Source of the DNA: Bacteroides sp.
GTDB lineage: Bacteria; Bacteroidota; Bacteroidia; Bacteroidales; Bacteroidaceae
Direction: 5' to 3'
Length of the DNA: 64,000 nucleotides
NCBI GenBank assembly: GCA_021201335.1
Contig: JAJQFD010000040.1
Span: 1-64,000, forward strand
Positions 44,420-53,938 of the stretch are shown piece after piece; positions within the stretch are counted from its first letter, which is position 1; each line of letters opens with the position of its first letter. A program made the translations under genes and the position numbers. Under the pieces are notes generated by a model. The model was not told the DNA's origin and did no database searches. It was given only the letters and a program-made list of their open reading frames with translations.

Positions 44420-45664
44420 ATGACTACATTTGCCCCCTTTGCCAGGCCCTTATATGTGATGTTGAAACCAGCCAGCTCTATCTGCAATCTGGCATGTGAG
44501 TACTGTTATTACCTGGAAAAGAATAATCTATATAAAGCGGATAACCCCCGGGATAAATTCATTATGAGCGATGAATTGCTCGATTGGTTTATCGAACAAT
44601 ATATAAATTCCCAAACTCAGCCCCAGATTCTTTTCACCTGGCATGGAGGAGAAACTTTAATGCGCCCCTTATCCTTTTATAAACGCGCTCTGGAATTGCA
44701 AAAGAAATATGGAAGGGGACGTCAGATTGATAATTGTATTCAAACAAACGGTACTCTTTTGAATGATGAATGGTGTAAATTCTTCAAAGAAAACAATTGG
44801 CTGGTAGGAGTATCCATTGACGGTCCGCAGGAGTTTCACGATGAATATCGTAGGAATAAGCAAGGACTTCCTTCCTTCAACAAAGTAATGAAAGGCATCC
44901 ATTTATTGAATAAGTATGGGGTAGATTGGAATGCGATGGCCGTCGTCAATGATTTTAATGCAGACTATCCACTAGACTTTTATAACTTTTTTAAAGAAAT
45001 CAACTGTCACTATATTCAGTTTGCGCCCATTGTAGAACGGATTTTCCCTCATACTGACGGCCGGCACCTGGCGTCTCCGAAGGAAGGAGAAGAAGGAGAA
45101 CTGGCTGATTTTTCACTTACCCCTGAACAATGGGGCAATTTCCTTTGTACTATTTTTGATGAATGGGTAAAACAGGATGTGGGCACATATTACATACAAT
45201 TGTTTGATTCCACCCTGGCCAATTGGGTAGGCGAACAGCCTGGCGTTTGCACGATGGCAAAGACATGTGGCCATGCTGGAGTCATGGAATACAACGGTGA
45301 TGTATATGCCTGTGATCACTTTGTCTTTCCTGAATATAAATTAGGTAACATTTATTCCCAGACATTGACAGAGATGATGTATGGGGAAAAACAGCAGTGT
45401 TTTGGTGCCGCCAAGCAAAACACGTTACCCAACCAGTGCCGCGAATGTGAATTCCTTTTTGCATGTAATGGCGAATGTCCAAAGAATCGCTTTGCCCGAA
45501 CTACATCCGGAGAACCTGGGTTAAACTACTTATGCAAAGGGTTCTATCAGTACTTTCAGCATGTGGCTCCTTATATGGATTTCATGAAACATGAATTCAT
45601 GAATCAACGTCCGCCGGCGAATGTGATGCAATGGGTAAAGTCGGGGATGAAACCTTACCGCTAA
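44420..45664 (+). CDS. Anaerobic sulfatase-maturating enzyme (radical SAM, SPASM)
   Basis: 414 residues. The radical-SAM motif CNLACEYC gives Cys22, Cys26 and Cys29 (CX3CX2C), and FTWHGGETLMRPL follows as the SAM-binding GGE motif. The C-terminal SPASM region holds two auxiliary-cluster cysteine sets (CGHAGVMEYNGDVYACDHF; CRECEFLFACNGECPKNRF). The enzyme converts an active-site Cys or Ser of sulfatases into formylglycine without oxygen; Bacteroides need it to use sulfated glycans such as mucin or heparin. No sulfatase gene lies in this window, so its clients are elsewhere. The serine hydrolase gene follows after 15 nt. Confidence 0.92.
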   Translation: MTTFAPFARPLYVMLKPASSICNLACEYCYYLEKNNLYKADNPRDKFIMSDELLDWFIEQYINSQTQPQILFTWHGGETLMRPLSFYKRALELQKKYGRGRQIDNCIQTNGTLLNDEWCKFFKENNWLVGVSIDGPQEFHDEYRRNKQGLPSFNKVMKGIHLLNKYGVDWNAMAVVNDFNADYPLDFYNFFKEINCHYIQFAPIVERIFPHTDGRHLASPKEGEEGELADFSLTPEQWGNFLCTIFDEWVKQDVGTYYIQLFDSTLANWVGEQPGVCTMAKTCGHAGVMEYNGDVYACDHFVFPEYKLGNIYSQTLTEMMYGEKQQCFGAAKQNTLPNQCRECEFLFACNGECPKNRFARTTSGEPGLNYLCKGFYQYFQHVAPYMDFMKHEFMNQRPPANVMQWVKSGMKPYR

Positions 45665-45679
45665 GAAATAAACAGATAT

Positions 45680-47023
45680 ATGAAAAAGAAAATATTCTTT
45701 ATTGGGATTCCTGCCCTGATAATCATTATCGGGTTGATAGTACTTCAGGTATTGTCTCCTATTATCACAGGGTATGCAGCTAAGAACCTGGCATCCGGTA
45801 TCTTTGTGGCTGGCCGTACTCAGGAAAGTTTGGAAAAGGAGGATATAAGTTTTTTCCCGATCAATCTGAATAAAAACACAGTGGACACAGATAAAAAGGA
45901 GGTAACCAGTCGTTTCCTTTTCTGGGAATCCAAAGCTGTTTATATAAATGGTTTCGGTTGTACACTCGTACGTGATTTTCCGGAAGAGGAAATTCGTTCA
46001 CGGCCTTATACCATTACTCCGTTACCTGTTGTAAATCCAGATACGATTCCCTGGCCAGCTGGTGATCTTTTGTCAGATACTATTCCGGCGGCAGTCAATT
46101 ATCAAAAGTTGAATCAGTTTCTGGATCGTGTATTTACTAATACCTCTCCTATGAAAGGTACCTTTGCTGTTGCTATAGCCCATAAAAATCAGTTGGTGGC
46201 CGAACGTTACAGAGCCGACTTGTCAGCCGAGAACCTGTTTTTAAGTTGGTCGATGGCTAAAAGTATAACCAGTACATTAATAGGGATACTTGCCACAGAA
46301 GAAGAAATAGATATTGACCGCCCCGTATTAATAGACCGCTGGCAATCGGATGGGCGATCTGAAATAAGTCTGTCTAGTTTACTCCACATGAACAGTGGTC
46401 TTGAATGGAATGAAGATTACGGAAGTAATTCGGATGTGAATAAGATGCTGTTTAAGAATGGTGATATGGCTCTGTTTGCCATTGATAAACAGGCAAAATC
46501 TATCCCTGATTCTCTTTGGTATTATTCTTCCGGTAGTACCAATATTGTTTGCCAGTTGCTGCGGGACTTTATAAGTAATGATGCTGAATATTATGCTTTT
46601 CCCCGGAAAGAATTGTTTAATAAAATAGGAATGAGAAGCGCAGTTTTCGAAGTCGATGCTTCGGGTAATTTTATCGGTTCTTCTTATATATATGCTTCTT
46701 TGCGCGATTATGTGCGTTACGGTTTACTCTATTTGAACCGAGGGAACTGGCTGGGCAATCAGATTATTCCCGAAAGTTGGGTTGATTTTACAACGACAGT
46801 TGCCAATGGCTCAAAAGGAAGATACGGCGCTTTTTTCTGGTTAAATCAGGGAGGTGATTATCCGGATGCGCCGGCTGATACGTATATGTGTAAAGGGCAT
46901 GACGGACAGTTTATATTCATCATTCCTTCCAAAGAATTGGTGATAGTACGTACCGGGTTCTCTCAGAAAGGAAGTTTTGATGTGAATACCTTTTTGAAAG
47001 GAGTGCTGGAAGCAGTGCAATAA
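45680..47023 (+). CDS. Beta-lactamase-family serine hydrolase (class C-like), membrane-anchored
   Basis: 447 residues, N-terminal hydrophobic anchor (about residues 5-25). Motif 1 is SWSMAKSITSTLIG (SMAK = S-x-x-K), motif 2 is YYSSGSTN (Y-x-S/N region), and motif 3 is CKGHDGQFIFI (HDG replacing KTG). The layout fits the serine beta-lactamase-like superfamily (DD-peptidase/esterase type EstB), not a dedicated antibiotic-resistance enzyme. It probably acts in the periplasm on peptidoglycan or an ester. Close behind the anSME gene and probably cotranscribed. Convergent with the GH28 gene. Confidence 0.87.
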   Translation: MKKKIFFIGIPALIIIIGLIVLQVLSPIITGYAAKNLASGIFVAGRTQESLEKEDISFFPINLNKNTVDTDKKEVTSRFLFWESKAVYINGFGCTLVRDFPEEEIRSRPYTITPLPVVNPDTIPWPAGDLLSDTIPAAVNYQKLNQFLDRVFTNTSPMKGTFAVAIAHKNQLVAERYRADLSAENLFLSWSMAKSITSTLIGILATEEEIDIDRPVLIDRWQSDGRSEISLSSLLHMNSGLEWNEDYGSNSDVNKMLFKNGDMALFAIDKQAKSIPDSLWYYSSGSTNIVCQLLRDFISNDAEYYAFPRKELFNKIGMRSAVFEVDASGNFIGSSYIYASLRDYVRYGLLYLNRGNWLGNQIIPESWVDFTTTVANGSKGRYGAFFWLNQGGDYPDAPADTYMCKGHDGQFIFIIPSKELVIVRTGFSQKGSFDVNTFLKGVLEAVQ

Positions 47024-47058
47024 TAAGCAGAGGAGAGTTGTTGAATGTCGGTCGTTTA

Positions 47059-48657
47059 TTAACGATCTCTGATAACGCTGGGAGCGGGCTCAACCTCTTC
47101 AAAAAGAATATCTTTGGATGCATCTCCTTCTACATTTACTATTACTTTATTTCCGGGGACAGTGAATTTTACTTTCTCAAAACGAATATTGCGTCCATCC
47201 AGGATATTGATTTCATTGTTTTCAGCTACTATATTTACATTCTCAACAGCAAAGCCTTCCACATCAGTCATTTCTCTGATCAGGATTTTAGTATTCACTT
47301 CTCCATTTTCGATTTTTACATTTCGAAGAGGAAGTTCAGGGATTCCGTTCGCTGTCAAGAACCTATTGGAAGACTCTACAATGAAATCTTTAATATAGAT
47401 ACGTTTGATTTCAGGAGTTAAATGATTGATTGCTCTGGGCGGGTGACGTTCTGCCAGTTCCCCCATATACATGGCCGTTCCCAGTAAATCAAAAGTAAAG
47501 GCTTCATTAATATTGATCATGCGCATCCTTTCATAATAAACATTCTCAGTACCACCGCCCCGATTCCGACGGGTTTTGAAACGGATAGCCGAGCGAGTAT
47601 CTTCAAAAACACAATCATATGCATAGACGTTTTTCACGACTCCGGCAGTTTCACTTCCGCAAGTAATTCCACCATGACCATTCTGAGCCAACGAATAGCG
47701 GATAATTACATTTTCTGTCGGTTTTCCTACTCTCAATCCGTCGTCAGCCCTTCCGGCTTTCAGCGTAAAGCAGTCATCCCCGCAATTCAGCGTACAATAC
47801 TCAATTAGTACGTTTTTACATGATTCAATATCAATGCCATCCCCGCTGGGCACTTCTACGGAGTTGACTGTGATCCCCCGTATGATAACATTCTCACAAT
47901 AGATCGGGCAAACATTCCACAACGTACTTCGTTCCATGGTGACCCCTTCAATTAATACGTTGGTACAATTTATGGGTGAAATTGTTTTCGGGCGATAGAA
48001 TGTTCTTCCTTCCATGCCGTCATAGATACGTTCGTTGAGGGGTAAAGTAACGGGGATGTCATTTTCAACTACACTTTTCCCATTAGGACGCTTCCTGATT
48101 TCCGCATCCAGAGGTGGACCAAGTATTTTTCCTTTGCCGGTTACGGCTATATTGTTCTCATTGTTGGCATATATAAAGGCTGCTGGTCCCATAATCTCAA
48201 TACCCTCATGACGGGTAAATACGGTAGGCAAATACTCTTCAGCTGTACCGGGGAATTCGATTACAGCACCTTCTGAGATATGGAGATTTACATTACTTTT
48301 CAATACGATGCGTCCGGATTTCCAGTGCCCTTCGGGAATAATCACTGTTCCGCCACCTTTTTGATTGATTTCTGTAATAGTCTGGTTGACAATAGAAGTT
48401 ATTAGAACTCCGGCTTCAGCGCCTTTATCAGTAATAGAGATTGCCCGGTCCGGGAAGACCGGCTTTTTTAGTTCCGGAAAATCAAAAGGAGCTTTTCCTG
48501 TAGGAGCAATTTCTGCAGGCATTGCATGCGCACCAACGTTTGCTGGTTGTGGAATTTCAACAGGTTTTGACGAGTTTTTTCCGCAGGAAAGGAAAATGAA
48601 AAGGATGGTTAATAGGTTGAACAAGTAATATTTTTGAAACAAAGCTCTTAGTTTCAT
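47059..48657 (-). CDS. Polygalacturonase-type glycoside hydrolase (GH28), lipoprotein
   Basis: 532 residues, lipobox at Cys25 (IFLSCGKNS). Right-handed beta-helix with GH28 catalytic signatures: GDGIDIESCKN, NCGDDCFTLKAGR (catalytic Asp pair), and QNGHGGITCGSE, with RFKTRRNRGGG completing the site. It cleaves alpha-1,4-galacturonosyl or rhamnogalacturonyl linkages by hydrolysis, outside the cytoplasm. It fits the pectin theme with PL1 (6.9 kb) and GH105 (42.1 kb). The start at 48657 agrees with the signal peptide. Confidence 0.9.
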   Translation of the reverse strand: MKLRALFQKYYLFNLLTILFIFLSCGKNSSKPVEIPQPANVGAHAMPAEIAPTGKAPFDFPELKKPVFPDRAISITDKGAEAGVLITSIVNQTITEINQKGGGTVIIPEGHWKSGRIVLKSNVNLHISEGAVIEFPGTAEEYLPTVFTRHEGIEIMGPAAFIYANNENNIAVTGKGKILGPPLDAEIRKRPNGKSVVENDIPVTLPLNERIYDGMEGRTFYRPKTISPINCTNVLIEGVTMERSTLWNVCPIYCENVIIRGITVNSVEVPSGDGIDIESCKNVLIEYCTLNCGDDCFTLKAGRADDGLRVGKPTENVIIRYSLAQNGHGGITCGSETAGVVKNVYAYDCVFEDTRSAIRFKTRRNRGGGTENVYYERMRMININEAFTFDLLGTAMYMGELAERHPPRAINHLTPEIKRIYIKDFIVESSNRFLTANGIPELPLRNVKIENGEVNTKILIREMTDVEGFAVENVNIVAENNEINILDGRNIRFEKVKFTVPGNKVIVNVEGDASKDILFEEVEPAPSVIRDR

Positions 48658-48777
48658 GATTATTTAATAAATGGTTAGTATGAAAATTCCGTCTAAGCGG
48701 CAAAGTTAAAGATTTTTTCAACTGGCCATGAATATATCGTCGTAAAATACGTATTTTGTGGGTAAGATTATATAATT

Positions 48778-49200
48778 ATGGAAATTTACGAAGAAAGATT
48801 GCAGGCAAGAGGCATTAAACCTACCGCAATAAGGTTATTAATATTTAAAGCAATGGTTCATTATCCACAGGCATTTAGCCTGACTGATTTGGAAACCATT
48901 TTAGATACGGTCGATAAATCCACATTGTTCCGGACAATCACTTTATTTCATGAAAAATTGTTGACACACAGTATAGACGATGGTTCCGGTTCCATGAAAT
49001 ATTCAGTATGCAGTGATCATTGTACATGTTCTATTGGAGACCTGCATGTTCATTTCAATTGTACGCGATGCCATAAAACGTATTGCCTCGAAAGTATTTC
49101 CATTCCAAAAGTCAAACTGCCGGAACAGTTCCTTCTTGAGAGTGTGAATTTTGTCATGAAAGGCCTTTGTGCACAATGTAACCAACCATCTAATATCTAA
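48778..49200 (+). CDS. Fur-family metal-dependent regulator
   Basis: 140 residues. The winged-helix domain includes GIKPTAIRLLIFKAM and KSTLFRTITLFHEK; the dimerisation domain has HVHFNCTRCHKTYC and FVMKGLCAQCNQ, giving two CxxC pairs for a structural zinc. Putative metal-sensing residues are in SVCSDHCTCSIGDLHVHF. Whether it senses Fe, Zn or Mn cannot be told. It directly precedes the metal ATPase gene, with an operator-like palindrome between them, so it probably controls that gene and perhaps itself. Confidence 0.9.
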   Translation: MEIYEERLQARGIKPTAIRLLIFKAMVHYPQAFSLTDLETILDTVDKSTLFRTITLFHEKLLTHSIDDGSGSMKYSVCSDHCTCSIGDLHVHFNCTRCHKTYCLESISIPKVKLPEQFLLESVNFVMKGLCAQCNQPSNI

Positions 49201-49208
49201 CTCAACTT

Positions 49209-49223
49209 TGCAACCAAGTTGCA
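49209..49223. promoter_or_regulatory. Operator-like palindrome TGCAAC-CAA-GTTGCA
   Basis: Perfect 6-3-6 inverted repeat, 13 nt upstream of the -7 element of the ATPase gene, where it would block RNA polymerase. The adjacent Fur-type gene is the obvious candidate binder. Confidence 0.6.
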
Positions 49224-49235
49224 TAACCAAATCCA

Positions 49236-49243
49236 TACCTTTG
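49236..49243 (+). promoter_or_regulatory. -7 promoter element (TACCTTTG) of metal ATPase gene
   Basis: TAnnTTTG match, 30 nt before the ATG at 49274 and directly downstream of the palindrome. Confidence 0.5.
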
Positions 49244-49273
49244 TCATAGATAATCATTCAAAAGGCAAAGAAT

Positions 49274-51218
49274 ATGGAAAAGGTACAAAATCCCACACAT
49301 GAATGTTGTTGCAGTTGTTCATGTTCACAGGCAGATGCCGATAATTCGCCATCGGTATGGAAGAAATATCTCCCTGCGATTATTAGTTTTATCTTCCTGT
49401 TGGCGGGATTAGTCACTGATTTTTGGGTGAAACCAGCTTTCTTTTCAGGCAATATCCGACTCTTCTGGTATCTAATTGCCTATATTCCTGTAGGATTACC
49501 AGTGATTAAAGAAGCTTTTGAAGCTATTCTTCAAAAAGATTTCTTTAATGAATTCACGTTGATGGTGGTTGCCACGTTAGGTGCGTTTTTTTATTGGGGA
49601 ATATCCGGAGGGAGTAGTAGTGATGTTATTTTATTCTGTTGGAGAATTGTTCCAAGCATCTGCAGTCAATAAAGCCCGTAATAATATCAAAGCACTGTTG
49701 GATATTAGGCCAGAAAGTGCGACTGTCTTAAGAGAAAATAGCTATCAGTGTGTTTCGCCGGAAGAAGTTTCTATTGGTGAAATCATTCAGGTAAAGGCCG
49801 GAGAGAAAGTCCCGTTGGATGGGATGCTTCAATCTCCATTGAGCAGTTTTAATACTTCTGCTCTGACAGGAGAGAGTAAGCCACAAACGATCCGGAAAGG
49901 AGAAACTGTTTTGGCTGGAATGTTGAACCTGGATAAAGTAATTGAAATTAAAGTTGATAAGAAATACGAAGACAGTTCCTTGGCCAGGATCCTGGAAATG
50001 GTACAAAATGCCAATTCACGGAAAGCAAAAACGGAACTGTTAATTCGTAGATTTGCCCGTATTTATACTCCCATTGTGTTTTTTCTGGCACTCGCCATTA
50101 CCGTGATTCCTTATTGGATAGTTGGTGACTATGTTTTTTCCGATTGGCTTTACCGGGCATTAATATTTCTGGTAATTTCATGTCCTTGTGCTTTGGTTGT
50201 ATCCGTTCCGTTGAGCTATTTCAGTGGTATTGGAGCGGCATCCCGGCATGGTGTTTTATTTAAAGGGGCCAATTTTCTGGATATAATGACCCGGGCAAAT
50301 ACAGTTGTAATGGATAAAACAGGAACGTTGACTGAAGGCGTTTTTGAAGTACAGCAGGTTATATCTGTTTTATCTTCTGATCAATGTGTATTGTCTTATG
50401 CTGCTGCCTTAGAAAGTCAGTCAAATCATCCGATAGCCAAAGCAATTGTTTCCTACGCTTCTGAAGAAAAGGTCCCTTTCTATAAAGTAGAAAATGCGGA
50501 AGAAATAGCCGGACATGGTTTGATGGGGATGGTGGATGACCATCGGGTTATGGTGGGCAATAGTAAATTATTAAGAGAGCACCAAATTGAATATGACTCG
50601 AAGGTGGATGCCATTAGAGAAACGGTTGTGATGGTAGCTATTGATGATATATATGCCGGTTATATTACCATTGCTGATAAAATAAAGAAAGATTCATATC
50701 AGGCAATTCAACAATTGCATCAATTAGGCATCCGGCAGATAGTGATGCTGAGTGGTGATAAGAAAACAATCGTTGATAGTATTGCCAATCAGTTGAATAT
50801 CGATAAATCGTATGGCGATTTATTGCCTGAGGACAAAGTAAAGCATATTGAAGAACTTAAGACCGATCCATCTCAAACAATTGCTTTTGTAGGTGATGGG
50901 ATCAACGATGCTCCCGTATTAGCATTAAGTGATGTAGGAATTGCCATGGGCGGAATGGGGTCTGATGCTGCCATTGAAGTAGCCGACGTGGTTATTCAAA
51001 CTGACCAGCCCTCGAAAATAGCTACTGCGATAAAAATAGCAAAAACAACCCGGCAGATTGTCATTCAAAATATTGTATTAGCTCTGACTATCAAAGCTTT
51101 GGTTTTATTACTGGGTGCATTCGGTGTGGCTACCATGTGGGAAGCTGTTTTTGCTGATGTAGGCGTTTCATTATTAGCCATACTGAATGCAATCAGAATA
51201 GGCAGAATAAATTTTTAA
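49274..51218 (+). CDS. Heavy-metal P1B-type ATPase (Zn/Cd/Pb type), frameshifted at a T7 tract
   Basis: Two frames join into one protein of about 647 residues. The first (from 49274) has a Cys-rich tail ECCCSCSCSQ and transmembrane helices up to VVATLGAFF; at 49586-49592 a run of seven T shifts it out. With six T the product reads GAFFIGEYPEGVVVMLFYSV and stays open to 51218. Downstream are all ATPase motifs: ISCPCALVV (CPC metal site), DKTGTLTEG (phosphorylated Asp), SNHPIAKA (HP locus), MLSGDKK and GDGINDAPVLALSDVG. It exports Zn2+/Cd2+ from the cytoplasm. It is controlled by the upstream operator and Fur gene. The T7 is either a real lesion or an artefact. Confidence 0.85.
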
Positions 51219-51387
51219 TTGGTAGATCCATCCATAGCTTTTTTAATCTGTAAACTATCCTTTTCGTTAAAAATAATATTTTGTTTGAACTTTTTAAATG
51301 TGTAAAGCATTAATATAATTGATTTTCAGAGAAGAAATGAAAAAGGATTATCAAAATAATAATTAACTTATAAGAAAAGAAAGAATT

Positions 51388-51822
51388 ATGAATAATTCAA
51401 TAAAAAAATATCGTAGAGATTTTGGTTTTCCCACTTTCTTTAATCGTTTCTGGGATAATGATTTCTTCAGTAATTCAGAAGAAATGGATCTTCCTGCAGT
51501 AAATGTGAAGGAAAATAAGAATGAATTTAAGCTTGAAATATCCGTTCCGGGATATGATAAAGAAGATATTAAGATTGATATTAATAAAAATATCATGACT
51601 ATTTCTGCCAAGAAAGAAATGAACAAAGAAGAGAAAGGTGAAGATGATAAAGTATTGAGACAGGATTTTCGTGTTTCATCCTTCTATCGCAGTTTCACAC
51701 TTCCTGAAAACATTGATACAGAAAAGATTGAAGCCCAGGAAAAAAGCGGTATCTTGAATATTATGCTTCCTAAAATGGAAAAAGCTTTGGAAGATACCCG
51801 AAAAAAGATTGAAGTAAAGTAG
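51388..51822 (+). CDS. Small heat-shock protein (Hsp20/alpha-crystallin)
   Basis: 144 residues. The alpha-crystallin domain spans about residues 35-144: FKLEISVPGYDKEDIKIDIN, then SFYRSFTLPENIDTEKIEA, and the conserved SGILNIMLPKM near the end. The N-terminal arm holds a short aromatic stretch (FPTFFNRFWDNDFF). It forms oligomers that hold denatured proteins for refolding. Typical length for the family. Monocistronic, with a terminator at 51846. An upstream region of 170 nt is AT-rich without a clear consensus promoter. Confidence 0.93.
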   Translation: MNNSIKKYRRDFGFPTFFNRFWDNDFFSNSEEMDLPAVNVKENKNEFKLEISVPGYDKEDIKIDINKNIMTISAKKEMNKEEKGEDDKVLRQDFRVSSFYRSFTLPENIDTEKIEAQEKSGILNIMLPKMEKALEDTRKKIEVK

Positions 51823-51845
51823 GTAAATAGATTAGTGATTCAGGT

Positions 51846-51896
51846 AACGGAAGGATGTGCGGAACAGGAACTGACATTCTTCCGTTTTGTTTTTTA
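51846..51896 (+). terminator. Terminator of hsp20 gene
   Basis: AACGGAAGGATGT / ACATTCTTCCGTT stem (one G-T pair) followed by TTGTTTTTT. Confidence 0.85.
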
Positions 51897-52654
51897 TGTT
51901 ATTTCATATTTGCAGGCTGGTTGAACAAAAATCCATTACAGTAGAAAATAAAATACTTACTGTATATCATACCATATCTATCTATAGAAATCCATGACCC
52001 AATATGAATGCTTCCAATGTAGCCTTAAGAATGAATATAGTAGGAAAAAGAAAACTTACCCTGAAATATACCATAGCAGCCCAAAGCGTATGATCGGAAT
52101 CCTTTGCCATAAATTCAGGTAAGAAAAGCAAATATGAGCATAGCCAGAGACTTTTATTTTGATACCTTACTTTAATCATTAAATATTTTTCTGATAAAAA
52201 AGGGATTAAGGATAAAATATAAATGTAACATTTATGGAAATTATCTCTGTATCTTTATTCTATATTTCTTGTTGTGAAAAATTTGTTATTATATTAACAT
52301 ATTAATCTCTTATATTTGAGTTCGAGTTTTCTGCAATTTTTTTAAGATGGAAAGTGCTTCATTAATCGTTTTTTATTATTACATCTTTATCATTATAATA
52401 ATATAAAGATGGATTAATGAATGTATATGTAGGAAACAAAAGGTTAACTGAAATAAAGTAATCTTAGCAAATGACAAATAATAGTCATAGGTAATAAATG
52501 AAGTGATATTCCAATTCGATATCTACTAATTTTATTAAATCGTGGAATTTTCACAATAGGTTTTTAAAATTATTATTATCGGAAAGTTTTTGTGTCTATT
52601 TATTTTCTTTCACTTCAATAAATTACCAAGTATTAATTTAATATATTTTTTATT
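51897..52654. other. AT-rich gap with no supported gene
   Basis: About 760 nt. A 65-codon minus-strand frame at 51982-52179 lacks protein-like features. One TAnnTTTG element (TATATTTG, 52311-52318) occurs far upstream of the gene at 52655, and its spacing to the nearest TTTG is too long for a confident promoter. Confidence 0.4.
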
Positions 52655-53110
52655 ATGGTACTAGATTTCATTGGTCGCGTAAATATCGCGATAAACATTG
52701 TTAAAGAGAAATATCCATCAGCATTATTGTATGAAGCTGACGGAAGTGCGTCGAAAGGCGAAACAACCAGGGCAGAGGATATTGATACGATTAGAATTGT
52801 GTTTGTTCGGCCAGAAGATGGAGCAACTATTATTATTAAATCGAACGGATATAGTCGTTTTGATGAGCCGATTGTTATTCCTGAGCCATGGTTAGAAGAT
52901 GTAGTAATAGAATGGCCCATAGAAATGACATTATTACAGGCAAATAAACTTAAAGAAGAAGCTGGTTATAAAAATCCGTATGTTTGTGTTACCTTGAGAA
53001 ATCCGCTTGGACCGGTAAGTACAAATCCTTATTTCATTTTTGGGGATAATCATCATCAGCCTTTTATTTTTGTAGATACAGTAACAGGAGATGTGAAAAC
53101 TGGTAGATAA
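52655..53110 (+). CDS. Hypothetical protein
   Basis: 151 residues starting MVLDFIGRVNIAINIVKEKY. No signal peptide. An N-terminal helix is followed by a beta-rich body (DTIRIVFVRPEDGATIIIKS, VCVTLRNPLGPV, FIFGDNHHQPFIFVDTVTGD). The codon usage and composition look like a real gene, and a perfect hairpin terminator follows at 53147. The size and layout would suit an immunity protein or a small structural protein of an accessory element, but no toxin gene or other element is visible nearby, so no function is proposed. Confidence 0.65.
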   Translation: MVLDFIGRVNIAINIVKEKYPSALLYEADGSASKGETTRAEDIDTIRIVFVRPEDGATIIIKSNGYSRFDEPIVIPEPWLEDVVIEWPIEMTLLQANKLKEEAGYKNPYVCVTLRNPLGPVSTNPYFIFGDNHHQPFIFVDTVTGDVKTGR

Positions 53111-53146
53111 TAAGCCTTATAAATAGAATCATAAAATTATTGAGTT

Positions 53147-53181
53147 AATCTTAGCAAGAAATCCTTGCTAAGATTTTCTCT
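53147..53181. terminator. Terminator between hypothetical and GNAT genes
   Basis: Perfect 12-bp stem AATCTTAGCAAG / CTTGCTAAGATT, followed by TTCTCTTT; on the other strand no strong T-tract. Confidence 0.8.
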
Positions 53182-53297
53182 TTATATATTTCATCTTCCC
53201 AATTTTCTACCTTTAACCTTCTAGTCAAAAGAATGAATATTATTGCCACAAAATATGTTGGAAAGTATATTATATGCTTTTTAGCGATACTGTGCTC

Positions 53298-53843
53298 TTA
53301 TTTATCCTGTATTTTATTCTTTAATAAATAACAGGGATGGTCCAACCCGGTGGGAGGATAAAAATGATAACCGGTTGGTATAAACCCTAATCTATTCAAT
53401 AATCTGGCAGAAGCTATATTATCCGGATGATGTCCTGCAAATATGTTTTTTAAATGAAGAGTATGGAATCCATAATCGATCATTCTTTCAGCAGCTTCCC
53501 GGGCATAACCCTTACCCCAAGATTCCTTTTTGAGGTGAAATCCTAATTCGTAAGTTCCTTCTTCCAGATCTCCGGGAGTACTATCAAAAGCCCGTAAGCC
53601 ACAACATCCTATAAAATCTCCGTTCTCCAGAAGAAAAATAGGGAAATATTGGACGGAGTATTCTTCTCTATGTGAAATTTCAAAGTCAAGTCTGTTCTGG
53701 ATCATTTCCCTTGTCATCCCATCTGATGTGATATACTGTGTTACAGCATGATCACTCCATAGGGATAATGCTAAACGGATATCCTCTGATTTCCAGGTGG
53801 ACAAACCAAGTCTCTTTGTCTTTATAAAATATTCTCTTTGCAT
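53298..53843 (-). CDS. GNAT-family N-acetyltransferase (RimJ/RimL type)
   Basis: 181 residues from ATG 53843 (MQREYFIKTKRLGLSTWK). An earlier in-frame start at 53888 would precede the likely transcription start given by the TAnnTTTG element at 53855-53862. GNAT motifs are visible: the beta2-beta4 region FPIFLLENGDFIGCCGLRAF, motif A YELGFHLKKESWGKGYAREA with the acetyl-CoA loop, and motif B FAGHHPDNIASARLLNRLGF. It probably acetylates an amino group of a ribosomal protein or small molecule. Single gene. Confidence 0.88.
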   Translation of the reverse strand: MQREYFIKTKRLGLSTWKSEDIRLALSLWSDHAVTQYITSDGMTREMIQNRLDFEISHREEYSVQYFPIFLLENGDFIGCCGLRAFDSTPGDLEEGTYELGFHLKKESWGKGYAREAAERMIDYGFHTLHLKNIFAGHHPDNIASARLLNRLGFIPTGYHFYPPTGLDHPCYLLKNKIQDK

Positions 53844-53854
53844 ATTGATAGATG

Positions 53855-53862
53855 CAAACATA
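53855..53862 (-). promoter_or_regulatory. -7 promoter element (TATGTTTG) of GNAT gene
   Basis: TAnnTTTG on the minus strand, 11 nt upstream of the ATG at 53843, so the leader is very short. Confidence 0.5.
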
Positions 53863-53938
53863 CAAAAAACAATCTTATTTAGGTTCATAATATTTCCTAT
53901 TACCGAGAGTACTTCTATTTTTCATATATTCACAACCA

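Noticed and set aside
45680..47023. Antibiotic-resistance beta-lactamase
   Set aside because: Motif 3 is HDG and the protein has a long N-terminal domain; it fits the broader serine-hydrolase group.
51982..52179. 65-codon minus-strand frame
   Set aside because: No ribosome-binding site, no recognisable fold, unusual composition; not supported as a gene.
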